Origin: Obelidium mucronatum
Lineage: Eukaryota; Chytridiomycota; Chytridiomycetes; Chytridiales; Chytriomycetaceae
Length of the DNA stretch: 64,000 nt
Reading direction: 5' to 3'
NCBI GenBank assembly: GCA_025765595.1
Contig: JAIVFH010000067.1
Coordinates: 1 to 64,000 of the forward strand
The position numbers and the translations under genes are program-made. A model generated the notes under the pieces. The model was given only the letters and a program-made list of their open reading frames with translations. It was not told the DNA's origin and searched no databases. This document shows positions 10,181 to 22,489 of this stretch, piece by piece; the stretch's first letter is position 1; each line of letters begins with the position of its first letter.

Positions 10181-12768
10181 CTAATAAGAATTTCGCTGAA
10201 TGTTCGACACGAGGTTTGGGCAATCTTTCTGTCCGGCCCTCTTGAAAGAGTTTTTGATGCGAAGCCCTATGGTACGCAGTACTGATTGAGCAAAATCAGT
10301 TTTAAGTTCCCAGGCTAGGTTGTATTTAGTTGTAAGCCACATCTGAAAAATGCCTCTCTTCTTGAAATTCACCTGACAGGACGACAAAAGATCCAAGGCA
10401 TTCATCGCCGCCAATTGAATGCTTGAAGATATCATTCAGATTGCTGTCGTTGTTAATTGCGTCGCAAGCTACCAGAACACAGTCGTCCATTTTTAACTGA
10501 TGCCGGTCTCTAAACTCTCGAAATTTCTCGATTTGATATTTATCATTGATGGCTTCATCATCTTCTTTGCTTGGATGTATCTTTTCACAGCCCCCAAAAA
10601 CAAAGACATGAACCATGACCAAAGTCTGATCATAGTCTTTCTCGCTTTTTGGCTGCTTTACGCCTATGTATTCCAAAAAGTCCCGCAGGTTTTCTGCCAC
10701 AGGGTGCTTGTAGCCAAACGAATGCACTCCCACGCAGACCTTACCCATATATTTGGTTTTAACCAGTGCCCTTGATATTTCAAGATTGTATAAAGGAAGT
10801 GAAGGTTCGGACGTCTGGCGGAACATTGAAGTGAAACTTGGTGTCACACGCTTTGCATGGTATAGCGTTCCTTCCTTTGTACTGAGAACCCTTTTCAGCT
10901 TGGGCCCTGGTTTACCGCGGTACTCAAAGTCCCAACCAATCCAGCGCCATGGTGGGTCAATTCTTACGTCAAAGCAATTTGCGGCCAGCAGTGGTTTGAC
11001 GCAATCTGGGGGGTCCAATCGGCAGTCAAACAAACTCCATGTCCCGAAGTCAAGACAAATCGAGTACTGTTTGTAATTTAACTAACAAAGTACACAGCTT
11101 GGCCTACTTACAATGCATAAAAGAATGCAAAACACGAAAGCAATATGCGAAGGACGTGACAACTCAAAGAGATAAATACCAACAATTGAAGTTGCAAATA
11201 CTATCATCATCGTGATCGCCCTCCAAGGCACAGTAAGTCCTTTATAACTTGACTGGCGCATATCTTGCGAGATCCAGACATTTGATACTGTCACCGTTGC
11301 TGTTAATTGTCAATTGAGAATAGAGACAATACCTCGGATTGCAGTCCATGGAGCTATTCTACCCCAGAATCGGTTCCATTCCAAGTGACAGGAAGAAGAT
11401 AGCGGATTAGATGTGCCATGTGAGTTAAAAAACGACCGTTTTGGTGGTCTGTATGGGATGACCGGCTCATCTGGAACTCCAAAACTATGTCCATCACCAA
11501 CATATTTGTGCCACCTGTCGTAGGAAGTTATAATCCATTGGTGCAATTAGAATTCACGTGCCATTTAAAATGACAGGCGTCCACAGAGTAAATGACAGTT
11601 TCATTTAGGTGTCTGATAAGTGACGGCCAATCATAAAGCACGTTGAATCCCTCTTTTTCAAGTTGTTCCGTTAACTTTTTGACTTTTTTTGAGCTGTTGA
11701 GTGGAATATTCCCGTTTTTTTCAGATGAAGGATATAACGACTCGCTAGGACAAAAGAAAATCATTCTGCTTTTGGAATTTTCCGCATTGGCATTGAGTGC
11801 CTCGTAAAACTCAACGAAGCAATTGGAACGATTTATGTACTGAGGTGTCAAAACCACCACAACAAATTCTGCATTTGCGGCGACAGTTCTTGTCATTTCT
11901 GAGCTGTTGTCACCAGAAATCAAGTTCTGCACATCAATCCAGACGCCAATCCCGTTCTTAATGAGGCCCTGCGCAAGACAGTGTATATCATCTTTAAGAC
12001 CATCTTGCCATGCATAGCTGAACATGACGTTTTCTACCAAGGGTCTACCGATTTGACGCAGGTACGGTATTATCCCGCAATGGGTACGTTGATGCATGAC
12101 AGTTACAAGAAATATCCAACAACTCATCAGAATTGCTAAAAGTGTCCAAATAGCTGCATTTTGCAATGAAACAGCATTGCTCCAACGAATATTTGAGCCT
12201 GGGACATAATATGTAAAAAACCAATAGATGCCATATACCAAGAAGGCCACTGCGAAGACAATTCCTTGGAGAAGATTCCAATAACTAGAAAACCATTTAT
12301 ATGCTCGCAATCTAATCGTAAGATAGTACAGTAAATACACTTGGGGGTTATCTCCAAAACATTACCTTGATTGTCCATTTTTCTCAAGAATGAGGCATTT
12401 GCCCAACTCATAGTGACGAAAAAACACGAAGATCCAAGGCAACAGAAGGATATTGAATCGGTTGCGCATCGACCAAATCTGTGGTTAGAGTCAGCGTTTA
12501 AATACTTACAGTATCTACAGTACTAAACCCTAACCTTCTGCTCTTGATAGTCAAATAAAGGAATCTCTCTCCAAGCCATCAGGGGCTCGAGTTTTTTGTC
12601 AGGGTTCTTGAATGCCTCAGATATGTGAAACCCAAAAAGGGGGGAAAAATCACAGGTATTGCCGAGGTTCTTCCAAAAGCGTATTGAGCTCAGGGATTCT
12701 GTCGTATGTCCTGATTTCGGTGATTTCAACGATGTAGATGAATTACTGGTGTTTTCTGCCTTTGTCAT
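10181..12768 (-). CDS. membrane-anchored TIR-domain protein, paralog 2
   Basis: Tandem paralog of the gene at 6836-9578 with the same exon plan; ATG at 12766-12768. The N-terminus is Ser/Thr-rich and shorter. Two hydrophobic segments lie near 12120-12290. The TIR core at about 11790-12035 keeps MFSYAWQDG, GVWIDVQNLISGD and the Glu of NCFVEFYEAL. The C-terminal DPPWRWIGWDFEYRGKPGPK block is retained. The end of the protein differs from paralog 1 (KRAGQKDCPNLVSNIQRNSY). DNA identity between paralogs is patchy: the stretch around 10600-10700 is almost base-for-base identical to 7285-7390, while other exons have diverged, which suggests gene conversion or local constraint. Its start lies only about 110 bases from the 3' end of the giant nuclease gene on the same strand. 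Function in signalling or allorecognition is inference. Confidence 0.75.
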
Positions 12769-12880
12769 TTTCTTTTCCTGCCTCTAGCTATGGCGAATAG
12801 ATTTGCAGATCGTAGTCTGTTCTGTCCAAGTCAATTGTGATGGAAGTTGTTGACAAAAAATCACAGTAAACGCGTACATA

Positions 12881-15800
12881 TCAGCAATAGGAGACAACGG
12901 AAGATAGCTTTCGAGGCAAAAATTGCTGGCTCGCGTTCAAGAGTTGGTCTGGACTGCAAGTAGGAAGCGGTGCGATTTGCAGGCAGGTCGAAAGAAGATT
13001 CAAAATCTTGTCAAGTAACAAGTGACAATTCTCTAGCAGGGACAATACTGTTAATTTCGAAAAGAAAGACCCAAACAAATTGTCAGGTAGAATTGTCAAG
13101 TTAACAAAAATCACAAAAAAAAAAAAGGAAAAATAATAAAGACTCACGATTATTCGGCATCACCGTGTTGACCGCTCCAAAGGAGGCATATGGGCCAATA
13201 GTTTTGAGCAAGAAACTCAAATAAAATGTGCTCATCAAAAAGAGCAAATATGCAAATAACGCACGCATCACCAGGCTTGTAGGGCAGACATCAACTGTCA
13301 TTGGTTTCAAATACAGCTTTGAGGGACTGTCAACGGTCATTTCCAACTGTTTAAGAGTTGAGGTACCCTTTCTGCCACGCCCCCTGCTTCTACCCCTACT
13401 AGTGACGCCTCCGTCTGATTTAGAATCCCCACCTGTACCGTGTTTACTTTTGTTCACACCACTACCTACATCACTCCCACCATCACCACCATCACCACCT
13501 TCACCACCTTCACCACCATCACCACCATCACCACCATCGCCACCATCACCACCTTCACCGCTGTCACCACCGTCACCAAAGCCACCACCTTCACCACCGT
13601 CACCACCATCACCACCATAGCCACCTATCCCGCTGTTCCAAAGCTGGTCAACGTCATGTGAGACACGCATCAAGGAGATTGTCCAAGCCAGGTTTTCAAT
13701 AAACAAAGCAGATTTCGGATCCCTTTCCATTTGGAATCCGCACCTGGGATTAGAACACTTGAAAGTTTTGCTGGCCCCAATTCTGCTAATGCGACCACAG
13801 AAACAGAGAACTGTAGAGCCTGATGAACATGGATTTCATTAAACAAACCAATGCATACCAAATTGAAAAAGGTTGGGTCAAATACCACATTCAGTAACAA
13901 GCAAAACTATCCTGATTCTTCCTACACGACCCAGAGTAACATCATCCTGTGGTTCAGCCAAGTACTTTTTGATTTCCCCCTTTCCAGGAGACCCCTTCTC
14001 AAACCATGCGTCTGCATTTTGAGATTTCTTGAATGCCATCATGGTAGTTTTTCGACGAATTGTGGCATGGGCTGCATATGAAAGCACAGTCTTGACAAAA
14101 CCTGACAAAAGACCCTTGAGAGTTAGGAAGTATTCTTGGGCATCAAAAAATAAAAATTTAAACCTGGTATTCCCTGCTTTCCAGAAGTTTTCACTTTGTT
14201 GGTTGACTTGGAATTGAAATCGGAGGTGATATAGACATCTGCACTGGAATTCCACCTTGCTGCGTCAAACTGCACTTGTTTAGCATATCTTGCGAGCTTT
14301 TCATGCAGTGTCTTAATCCTTTTGGAATACAGGACCCCTTCTTCAGTTACCGCCTCTTTCCGCCTCTTATCCAGCAGATCATCAAGCTCCTTCTTTGCAT
14401 CAAATAGGGATCTTTCACAATCCCTTTGGTCAACGTCACCAACACCCAGCAAACACTGATCCATCTGTCGTTCAGCTTCACAAACAGACTGTCTTGCATC
14501 AATGACATCATCAACCTTCTCAAGGTCAGAATCACGCATAGACTGAAGTTTGTCAATTTGACCCTGCATGAATCGAATTTGGTGTTCAAACCCTGGAGCA
14601 ATCTGAATTCGATGACCTGATGATGCCTGCTGAGTTTCCACAGTTCTTCCACCTGGATCACTGGACAAGACGAGTCTTGTGGTTCCAAACGCCAAAGAGA
14701 AGGAGCTTTTAGGAGAAGGTGGGTCATTTCCATTTTCTTGATGGTCTCTCTCAACAGCAGGAGGATTCTGGACCCATATATGAGGGCTGCGAAAGTTGCC
14801 AGCCTTGGATGTAAACAAAGTTGCGGAATCTGGATCCATAACAGTCGGATCATATCTGGTTGACTTGTACTTGAACTTGCGGCTCAATGTCTCCAGCAAG
14901 GAATCAAACTTTCGTCGATACTTGGGAGAATTGGTTTCCTTGAACTTGGTGCGCAAATACTGGACCAAATGTGAAGCTTCTTGAAGAGTCTTGAGGGCAA
15001 CTGAGTCAGACTTGTCTTTGGCAAAGGCCTGCCTTGCTTCGGCCAAGTTCTTGACTGCATCAGTCAAGGGATCAACAATAGCTTGAAAAAGGGCTTCATT
15101 GGATGCCGGTTTCAGTTTGTGTGTAGGATACATGCGGTTGACAAAGATTGGTCTAATTGCCTCCAATTCCTTCACTGTCATGTGCACAGTAGTCAAGGGC
15201 AATGTTGCGGTGTAATCCCCAGTATCACGATCCAGAGAGACTTGGAGTTCACCAGGACAATAACTTAGAAATCGATTATCCCTGGGGAAATTGACAGTGC
15301 TCTGGTTTTGCAATTGCAACACAATCTGGGCTTTTTCTGAGACACTGATCTTGTACCCAAGTGGCTGTGTTACAAGACGCCTGTGGTTGTCTGGTCCACG
15401 TTGAAGAGCCAATTGCATCAGATTCAAACCAGACAGAGGAACGGGTTCAAAGTCGAAATCAAGAGGGGATTTCTTGAGAATATCAGGGGCATCAATGGAG
15501 TCCATAAACCAAGCTCCGACATAAATGTGAGTACCGGAGGTTAAGTCAAAGGAAGCCTGTTGATAGCCACGACGCATTGAGGAAACAAGCGCTGGAAAAA
15601 TGATTTTCCCATCAAGAGACAAATACTTGCGATTACTGGATGCAAGCTGTTCAACGAAGGGTTTGCCTTGAGGTATGGTCTTTTAATAAATTGATGTTGA
15701 AACAAAAGGTAACTGTAAATACCTGCTTTAACATGAATGGAAGCCCATGACAAATGACGAGCCTTCCAGTTTCTTGCTGAATTCTGACAGAATCTGGCAA

Positions 15801-18800
15801 TATTTTTGGCAGATTCTCCAAACTTTGACTGTATTTTCCCTCCATCTCCAAATAACATCCACTCCGCATTCACCAGCTTATCCATTCCATCAAGCAAATG
15901 AAGAAAATCATCTTTTGCCATATCAATCAAGCTTGAATATGGATGAGTAGGTACAGTGCGACTCCGGCTTGCAAGTTTCCCACCCCCGTGGTAATTTGCC
16001 AAAGACCACTGAACCGGCTTGAGATAGCTCATGGTATTATATAGAATATTGCTCCTCAATTGTTCTTTGGCTCTGTTGGCCAGTGTATCCCCCAAGTCTA
16101 ACCCCTCTCCCTCCTCCGCATCAGCATTGGCTTCGTCATTAACAACACCTCCAACTGCTACATCATTGTTTCCAGCATCTGAAACTACAAATGACACTGC
16201 CAAACCACTCAAAAACTCAAACAGACCCCTGGCAACAAAATCACTTGAGGTATTTGGCAGCACTCCAGTCATGATGGCATTATGACGGTATTTTGCACTT
16301 GCTTCAGGTGGTACACTCAAGAGGTAGGAGTAAATTGCTTTTTCGTGAGGAGAGAGGTGGTCAAGAGTGACTAGATGTTCAGTACCCAACTTTAAGCCAT
16401 CAACTTCATTGAATGGAGCTGTTTCAATGATGAATTCAAGACTTGCGTCAAAGGTGGTTTCAGCCTCACTGAGTGGTACATTGGAATCCGCAAACCGAGG
16501 GCATAAAAAGTCAGAGAGAAACTGAGCAGCCTCACTTTTAAGAACTGAAAAGGCTTCCTCCTCCAATCTTTTCAAAACCAACAGTTTTTCCTTCCTAGCA
16601 AGGGCGGCCTGGTCCTCCAAGCTTTCACTGGTTGACAATCTGGTTTTCTTTTGATTGGTTTCACGAACATTGCAGTTCTCTTCAACAGCAGCTTCCTGGA
16701 TGTCAAGGTCTGCTGGAAGTTGGGGCCTCACCCTGTACAATAAAACTCCATCACTGGAACCATCCATCCCTTGTCCAGCAATGTCAAGTTCTTTGAACTT
16801 TTCTTCCAAAATCTTTTTGAATTGTGGCAAGTTCTTTTTGGAAGAAATCCAGAAAGCTGAGAGAGCAGCCTTTTCAGGGATGGTAAATCCATTTCCTTCC
16901 AAAAGGAGAGAATCGATAATGGACTCCCTCAGCACAGCTAGACCATGGGGAGTTTGATCCAGAGGGTAGTAGCGGTAAGGCGTATAGTGGTTCATGGTTG
17001 CCCCATCATTATCCCTGATCCATCCAACAGCTCCAGCAGTCATGGCATCTTTTAATTCCTCCAAATCATCCGCATAGCAAGAGCCTTCAACATCAAGAAT
17101 AAGAGCCAACACCATCATCTTGGACCAGCTTGACCTCTTGGTCAAGGTCAACGAATGCAGCTCTTTAACAACCATGAGTAATGAAATAATAAATGATCCC
17201 TTTGATGCATTGAACAGACTCTTGACAATTTGCAACAATAGAGCCGGATCAGTTTCAAGCATGTTGGTGTCTTCCAGAGGGTTTGAGTATCGCTTGAAAT
17301 CATCAGACTGTAAAAACTTGGTGATTGCTACAGCACTTTCAGTCAGTGACAGGGATTGTTGATCATTCACAAGAACAGGGAGATTGAGTGAAACAGCCTT
17401 TGAATGGATCTTGGTAAAAAGGTTGCTGGCTCCTTGAACAAGCACTCGGCCAGTGTCAAAAATTACAGTGGCCAATTCAATTAAAACCTTCATGGTTATT
17501 GCATCACCCTCCATGACGTTGGCTTTGGGAAATGTGCAATATTTTGAGGTTATTTAGAATTTAAATTAATTTGGTTAAGTGACTAGTTATTCACCTTTTG
17601 CAGAGTAGCTATTCAAAACTTTCTGCTTGTGTTCAAGAGCACCTGATGCAATCTTTTCTCGGGAGCCAATCATATCCGCAAGGGCTGCCTCCATCAGTCT
17701 GTTGATTTGTTGGTTGAGTATTGATTGTCATTATTTGCCTTCAAACTTACGTTGTGTCCACTAATGTACCATTTGAGTCTGATGGCAGATCTTTTACCTT
17801 GTGATTAAAGCTTGCCAGCTGGGCTTTATCTGCTTGCACCATTGCTGCTCCATCCATCTCTTTTGGTTTTCTTTTGCTTTTGCTTTTGCTGATTTTGAGG
17901 ATTCGTCTGGTGGTCTAATATGGTTTGGTTAAGTTTTGCTTCCAGTAACAGACTTGTGAGTAAGATTTACCATTCTATTCCTCTCCTCTTTGTTTGCCTT
18001 TTTGTATCCTTCTTTGCCACATCATCTTGGACATCATCCTCAGCAATGTCCTCGATAACATCCTCCCCATCTTTGACCCCATCACTGACCACTTCTTCAT
18101 CTTCAGCAACCCGCCCATGCCCTTGGACCAAACCATCAATATGGTCAAAAAGAGCTGCAAATGGGTTGTTTTCTAGCTGATTCCAGAGTGCTGGAGTTGC
18201 ACCAGCTTGACCATGTATTGAAGGATTGGCATTACCAGACATGAGCCTCCCTCGATAACCAGGCGCAAATTTAAAAGAATAAAGACCTTGACTTGAAAAG
18301 GACAGAACCAGGGGTTGAATGTTTCGCTGCTTTCCTGCAGATACATTGTCTTGCATCTGAATCTCCAGTCCATTAACAGTGTGATTTTGGAACTTGAAGT
18401 GGAAATTTGGAGTATCGTCAGGAGGCATTTCCTGGACAGTTGAGCTCAGAGAAAAGTCCATAGTCAAAGTCAACCGGCTTGCCTGGTGCAGAGTCTGGGA
18501 TAATATTGGTTGAATACACAATTCCAAGCCACCTCTGATTGACAACAGTTAAATCTTCAAGGTCCAGCTTGGTTATGGATTCAGCAGACGTTCTAGCCCT
18601 GAAGATGTGCCCTCTTCCAAATGACGAGTCGAGAGCCCCCATGAGTAGCTTGCTAGATGGTGTGCCAATTCCAGCCAGTGAGGGATGAGTTTTGAGCAAC
18701 TTTTTGAAAAGCAAGTTGAAGTTGTCTCTGTAGGTATTCCCTAGAAATGAATTGAGGGAAACATCAACTGTTGCCATAGTCTGTGGGGCGACGGCTGCAA

Positions 18801-21800
18801 TGGCCCTATCCAGCCCCCACTTTCGCAAGGACATCGAATCCCATGTCTCTGACTTGGAGTCAAGCATGTCAGTGCGGGTTGGCAGCGGCCTGCTGATTGT
18901 GTGTAGTTTTGACAACGATTCTTGGCCCAAGTCAAAACAGCATGTTGTGGCTCTTTGGAAATCCCTCAAATACATGTGACTTTTGTAAAAGAGGGAGTGG
19001 ATGGCTTGGACCTTGACTTGAGAAACCGTGGGGTTGGCAGCACTTGGACTGAATGTGGAGGACTCCAAGACACGAAAGAGGGGAACCAGCTTTTGGGAGA
19101 AAAGAGATTGATTTAATTGGCCAATACTCAACAAATGAGATGGTTAAGAATAACGCTTACCTTTGAGATGCTATTGGATTTGTCAGCTCTTCTTTTGAAA
19201 ACAACAGCAACCTCTGAAACACTGATTGACTTTGTTGGATTGGCCAAGTCAGGATCTTTGGTATAGAATCTGTACATGACTGTTCCTGGGTGCCACGTTC
19301 CTGGAGACTTGTCCAACTCAGTCAGTTTATCCATAGCTCGCAGGAACACAACATGAATTCCCTCACGCTGGATCTTGTAGGACCGGCTGATTAACTTCTT
19401 GTTGACCAGTGACAAGCCAATCCCAAAGAGTTTGGCCAGTAGAGAGAGCTCACTGAACAAAGAGCAGGCTTGACTGAAGGAAGCTGCTGAGACTGGTTGG
19501 TTATCAACCACAAGCTGACAGGGATTTCCATTAGGATCATCCTCAACAACTGGAGGATCCACTTCCATGGCCACAGGGTCCGCAGGCAAAGTCTCCAGAA
19601 TTGCCTCCACCATCTCCACATCTTCTTCAGCATCAACAAGAGCCACATTACCCAAAGCATCAGTCTCAGTGGCCAAGTTGTGCTGATTGTTGTTGGCTAT
19701 TTGGGTCCTGAAGTGGTGAATGGGAGTATTCAAGAGTCTTGCGGCATCCATCCACTCAGAGGAAGCAACAATCTTGGCTGTTGTAAACTTGATGCTTCCC
19801 TTTGGATTATACTGCTGTTTAGCCCCAAGTCTAACCACCGCATCAGCCAGAGACAGTTGGTACAAATTTGCTGTCTGGTAGTTGCTTCGTCTTGCCAACC
19901 AGGGTCCAAAAGCACGAGCGGCATCTTGATTCTTGAGGTTTGCATAGGCTGTAGACCATTCTTCATCAGATAGGTCCACTCCAGTAAGACAACCAACAGT
20001 AGCCTTGATTTGGGTCAAGACCAGAAAGTCCAGCAACTTCAAGTCTTTGTCCCGCATAGGAGCCTTTGGTGGATCCAGAATCCAGTTTGCTGTGCCGCCA
20101 CCACCGCGTTTATTCCAAGTTGGGAATGTCCCTGACTCAAAGTTGTGTGGAGCTGTAGCAGGGTGGTTGATTGAAAAGATGGAGTGCTCCCCCACTTTGA
20201 CAATATTCCCAAGAATCTTCATGATTCCCTTGTTGGTGACACACTGGCTAGCATCCGATCCAGCAACCAGTTGTTTCGAAATTTCAGGAGTATTGGACCC
20301 AGGCTCCTGCTGATTGGGGTAGTTTCCAGCTTTCGAAATTAATCTGAGAGTGATGGCATACATGGCTTGATGAGTGGCTTCCATACAAGCTTTGGAAGAA
20401 GACCCCAAGAGTGGTTGCGAGCAAACACCATAGTCCCCCAGTAACTTTGGACAATAAAGGTAGCGATTGAGCGAGAGCATGAACACAACTCTTGGGTAAT
20501 TGGCCTGTGGGTGTCCAATAGCCTGTTGAAGAGTGCAGTGGCTGATGTCCCTGTTGGCTTGTAGCATGTCAAGACATGCGTCATTGATTGCCCAGCTCCA
20601 ATCTCCAGTAAAACAGGAACACTGGTCAATTCCATCATGAAAGCCTTGGGGGCACTTGTACAGACAGGGAACCACTTCAAACTTGGTGGTTGGCACCATC
20701 ACACCACCGTCAATGTCCAGAGAGTCGGTGTTGATGTTGACCTGCTGCTGATGGTGGATCACCTCCTTGATTTGAATCAGCGCGTTTTTGGCAGGGTGTT
20801 CAAACTGGAAAACTTGGAGAAACTCGGCAAGGCAAGTTTCCAAGCTGTTGAATACTTCAGGACTGGTGTCAAGATGGGCTAAAAAGTCTTGACATTTCTG
20901 CTGCGACCCCCCCGATCGAACAAAGATGTCATATTTCCTAGCATAGCGTTGGACAAGATGGGGGGGAGCAGGGGCTACAGTTCCATTGGCATTTACAATC
21001 AAGGAGCCAGCAGGAAGGGCAGGTAGGTCAGAATTGGCCTTGAGGCAAGAAACAGAATTGGCCTTGAGGCAAGAAAAAAATAAGCATGTATTATGATTGA
21101 TGGTAAAAAAGTGAACATTTTTTTACCTTTGATTTTTTGTTTGAGTCCTCCTTCTGTTGAGCCCTCGCGCGTTTTGGCAGTGGTGGTGGTGGTTGGGTGG
21201 TGGCCTCCTGTACAATGTCAATGGCTCTTTCTTTTCCTTTGCGCGACATTGGTTGCTTGGTTGTAGACGAGGAGGAGGGTGGAGGAATGGGGGCATCAAC
21301 AACCGGTTGCGGAACAACTGGAGGTGGATTAGAAGGACCTCCACCATCAACTGGTCTTTGAGCTTTCCTCCTGGTGCTGCCTCCAGGCAAATGCGATGAT
21401 AAGGTGAGTTGTGAGAGAAAATCGACTCCACAATCTGTAAAATGGTAGTATGGGTTAGGGTCACTTGTGTGGAAAATGTAAAAGATAACAAAAAAATAAA
21501 AAAGGTACCTGACAGCACCAAACAGTCTCTTAGAACTTTAGATTGATATAATAAATATGTTTGTTTCGTGGGCACCCCAGTCTTGCAATAAATCATCCGT
21601 CTTGCATCACCGACAGTAGTACCAGGGCCCACCTGCAGGGCCAGAGTTGTCCCGTTGAAAAGCCGGACATGGACTTTGGACTTGATGCAAGCAGCATGTC
21701 TCAAGACCTTCTCCTGTTCGATGGTGGAGGAGGACTTTGGAAAAATGTTGAAGTGTGTGTGAGTGTGTGTAAACAAATTAACAAACACACCCAATCAAAA

Positions 21801-22155
21801 CCAAAACCTTCAAGTCACATACCACAGGAACAGACATGACTGTATCATGTTCTTGAAGCAACGGTTGCATTGCTGGCATCGACTGTTCATGTGTTGTTGT
21901 AAGCTTTGTTTTTGGAGACAAGGGGCAGGGTGTCTGGCAACAACCCCACTTGAATGGCCACAGACAGTCAAGAAGTGCCATGGTTTGCAATCCTTGATCA
22001 TCTTGCAAGCAAGGAGTGTTGGCGGTTGTCATCAAAGGGGCTGGCATCTGTTGGTGCGCATCAAATGTTAGTGAGTGCACAAGGCCTATAACAGAGAAAA
22101 TCAAGGATCCAGTACTCACTTGGTTGGCCTTGGGCTTGCTATGGAGGCGCTGCAT
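12881..22155 (-). CDS. giant ubiquitin-like/Fanzor (TnpB-type) nuclease gene
   Basis: I read one minus-strand gene of about 14 exons and roughly 2,700 codons. Order: short leader; a 76-residue ubiquitin-like domain ending GG; a Pro/Ser-rich basic linker; about 1,900 residues I cannot assign; then a Fanzor/TnpB-type nuclease end. RuvC-I is VLSSDPGGRT (Asp codon 14657-14659). A helical stretch follows with IKTLHEKLARYAKQ. The join GAAT/GTGGTA (13888) to CATCAG/GC (13819) creates LLVTECSTVLCFCGRI, matching the E-x-x-T/S-x-x-C segment before the TnpB zinc ribbon; its second Cys pair is CSNPRC. RuvC-III is QMERDPKSALF (Asp 13719-13721). The tail is Gly/Asp-rich, then RGRSRGRGRK, then a hydrophobic stretch, and it ends in a last exon spliced at PNN/CGTGAGT. 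TnpB and Fanzor are RNA-guided DNA nucleases carried by transposons; activity here is inferred. The intron at 17.5-18.5 kb and a 37-nt intron near 18.5 kb are the weakest joins. A split into two genes near 17514 is possible. Confidence 0.65.
13440..13625 (-). repeat. trinucleotide-type GGTGGTGAT array in coding sequence
   Basis: A run of imperfect GGTGGTGAT units (CACCATCAC on the + strand) encoding a Gly/Asp/Glu-rich linker directly after the RuvC-III motif of the giant nuclease. The unit length keeps all frames open, which explains long shadow frames on the + strand. Confidence 0.8.
21379..21680 (-). other. ubiquitin-like domain of the giant nuclease
   Basis: Translating 21680-21509 and 21434-21379 across a 74-nt intron gives a segment that aligns with ubiquitin without gaps over 76 positions. 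It starts SKVHVRLFNGTTLALQV, keeps the Ile36-Pro37 region as TGVPTKQ, keeps LSD before a hydrophobic strand, and ends SSHLPGG followed by Ser. The terminal Gly-Gly at exactly position 75-76 is the site where ubiquitin-fusion proteins are cut by deubiquitinases, so the downstream protein could be released. The Lys48 position is an aligned Lys (YQSKVL) but most other ubiquitin lysines are absent. Confidence 0.7.
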
Positions 22156-22404
22156 GCTTGTTGAAAGTGTTCCAATTTCAGGGGTGGGTGATAGTCTTGC
22201 GTCACAGTTTTTAGCTACTTTTTTGGCACATTTTCAAGACAACGGATTTTTGATGAAGGAGAAAATTTTCTCCTTATTGTTCTCCACAAAGCCCATTGCT
22301 CCCGCTATGACTCTGATTAGAGACATGGCAGTAGTTAAACCTACATGCCCCTGTTTGGGGACACTTGGTAACATGAGGTGGGAACCAATGAGATTAAAAG
22401 CCAA

Positions 22405-22416
22405 TCAAGTGAGAGA

Positions 22417-22464
<48 letters not shown>

Positions 22465-22470
22465 TAGAGA
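22405..22470. repeat. GA dinucleotide microsatellite
   Basis: An almost uninterrupted run of GA dinucleotides between 22410 and 22470 in the 5' flank of the giant nuclease gene. Confidence 0.9.
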
Positions 22471-22489
22471 AAGGAGAGATTCATTCAAG

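Noticed and set aside
13228..13661. Pro/Ser- and Thr/Ile-rich frames on the + strand
   Set aside because: Shadows of the Gly/Asp-encoding repeat in the nuclease gene on the other strand.
12881..22155. KDZ or other classical DDE transposase as identity of the giant gene
   Set aside because: No DDE or CxC pattern was seen; the ordered RuvC and zinc-ribbon motifs fit Fanzor/TnpB better.
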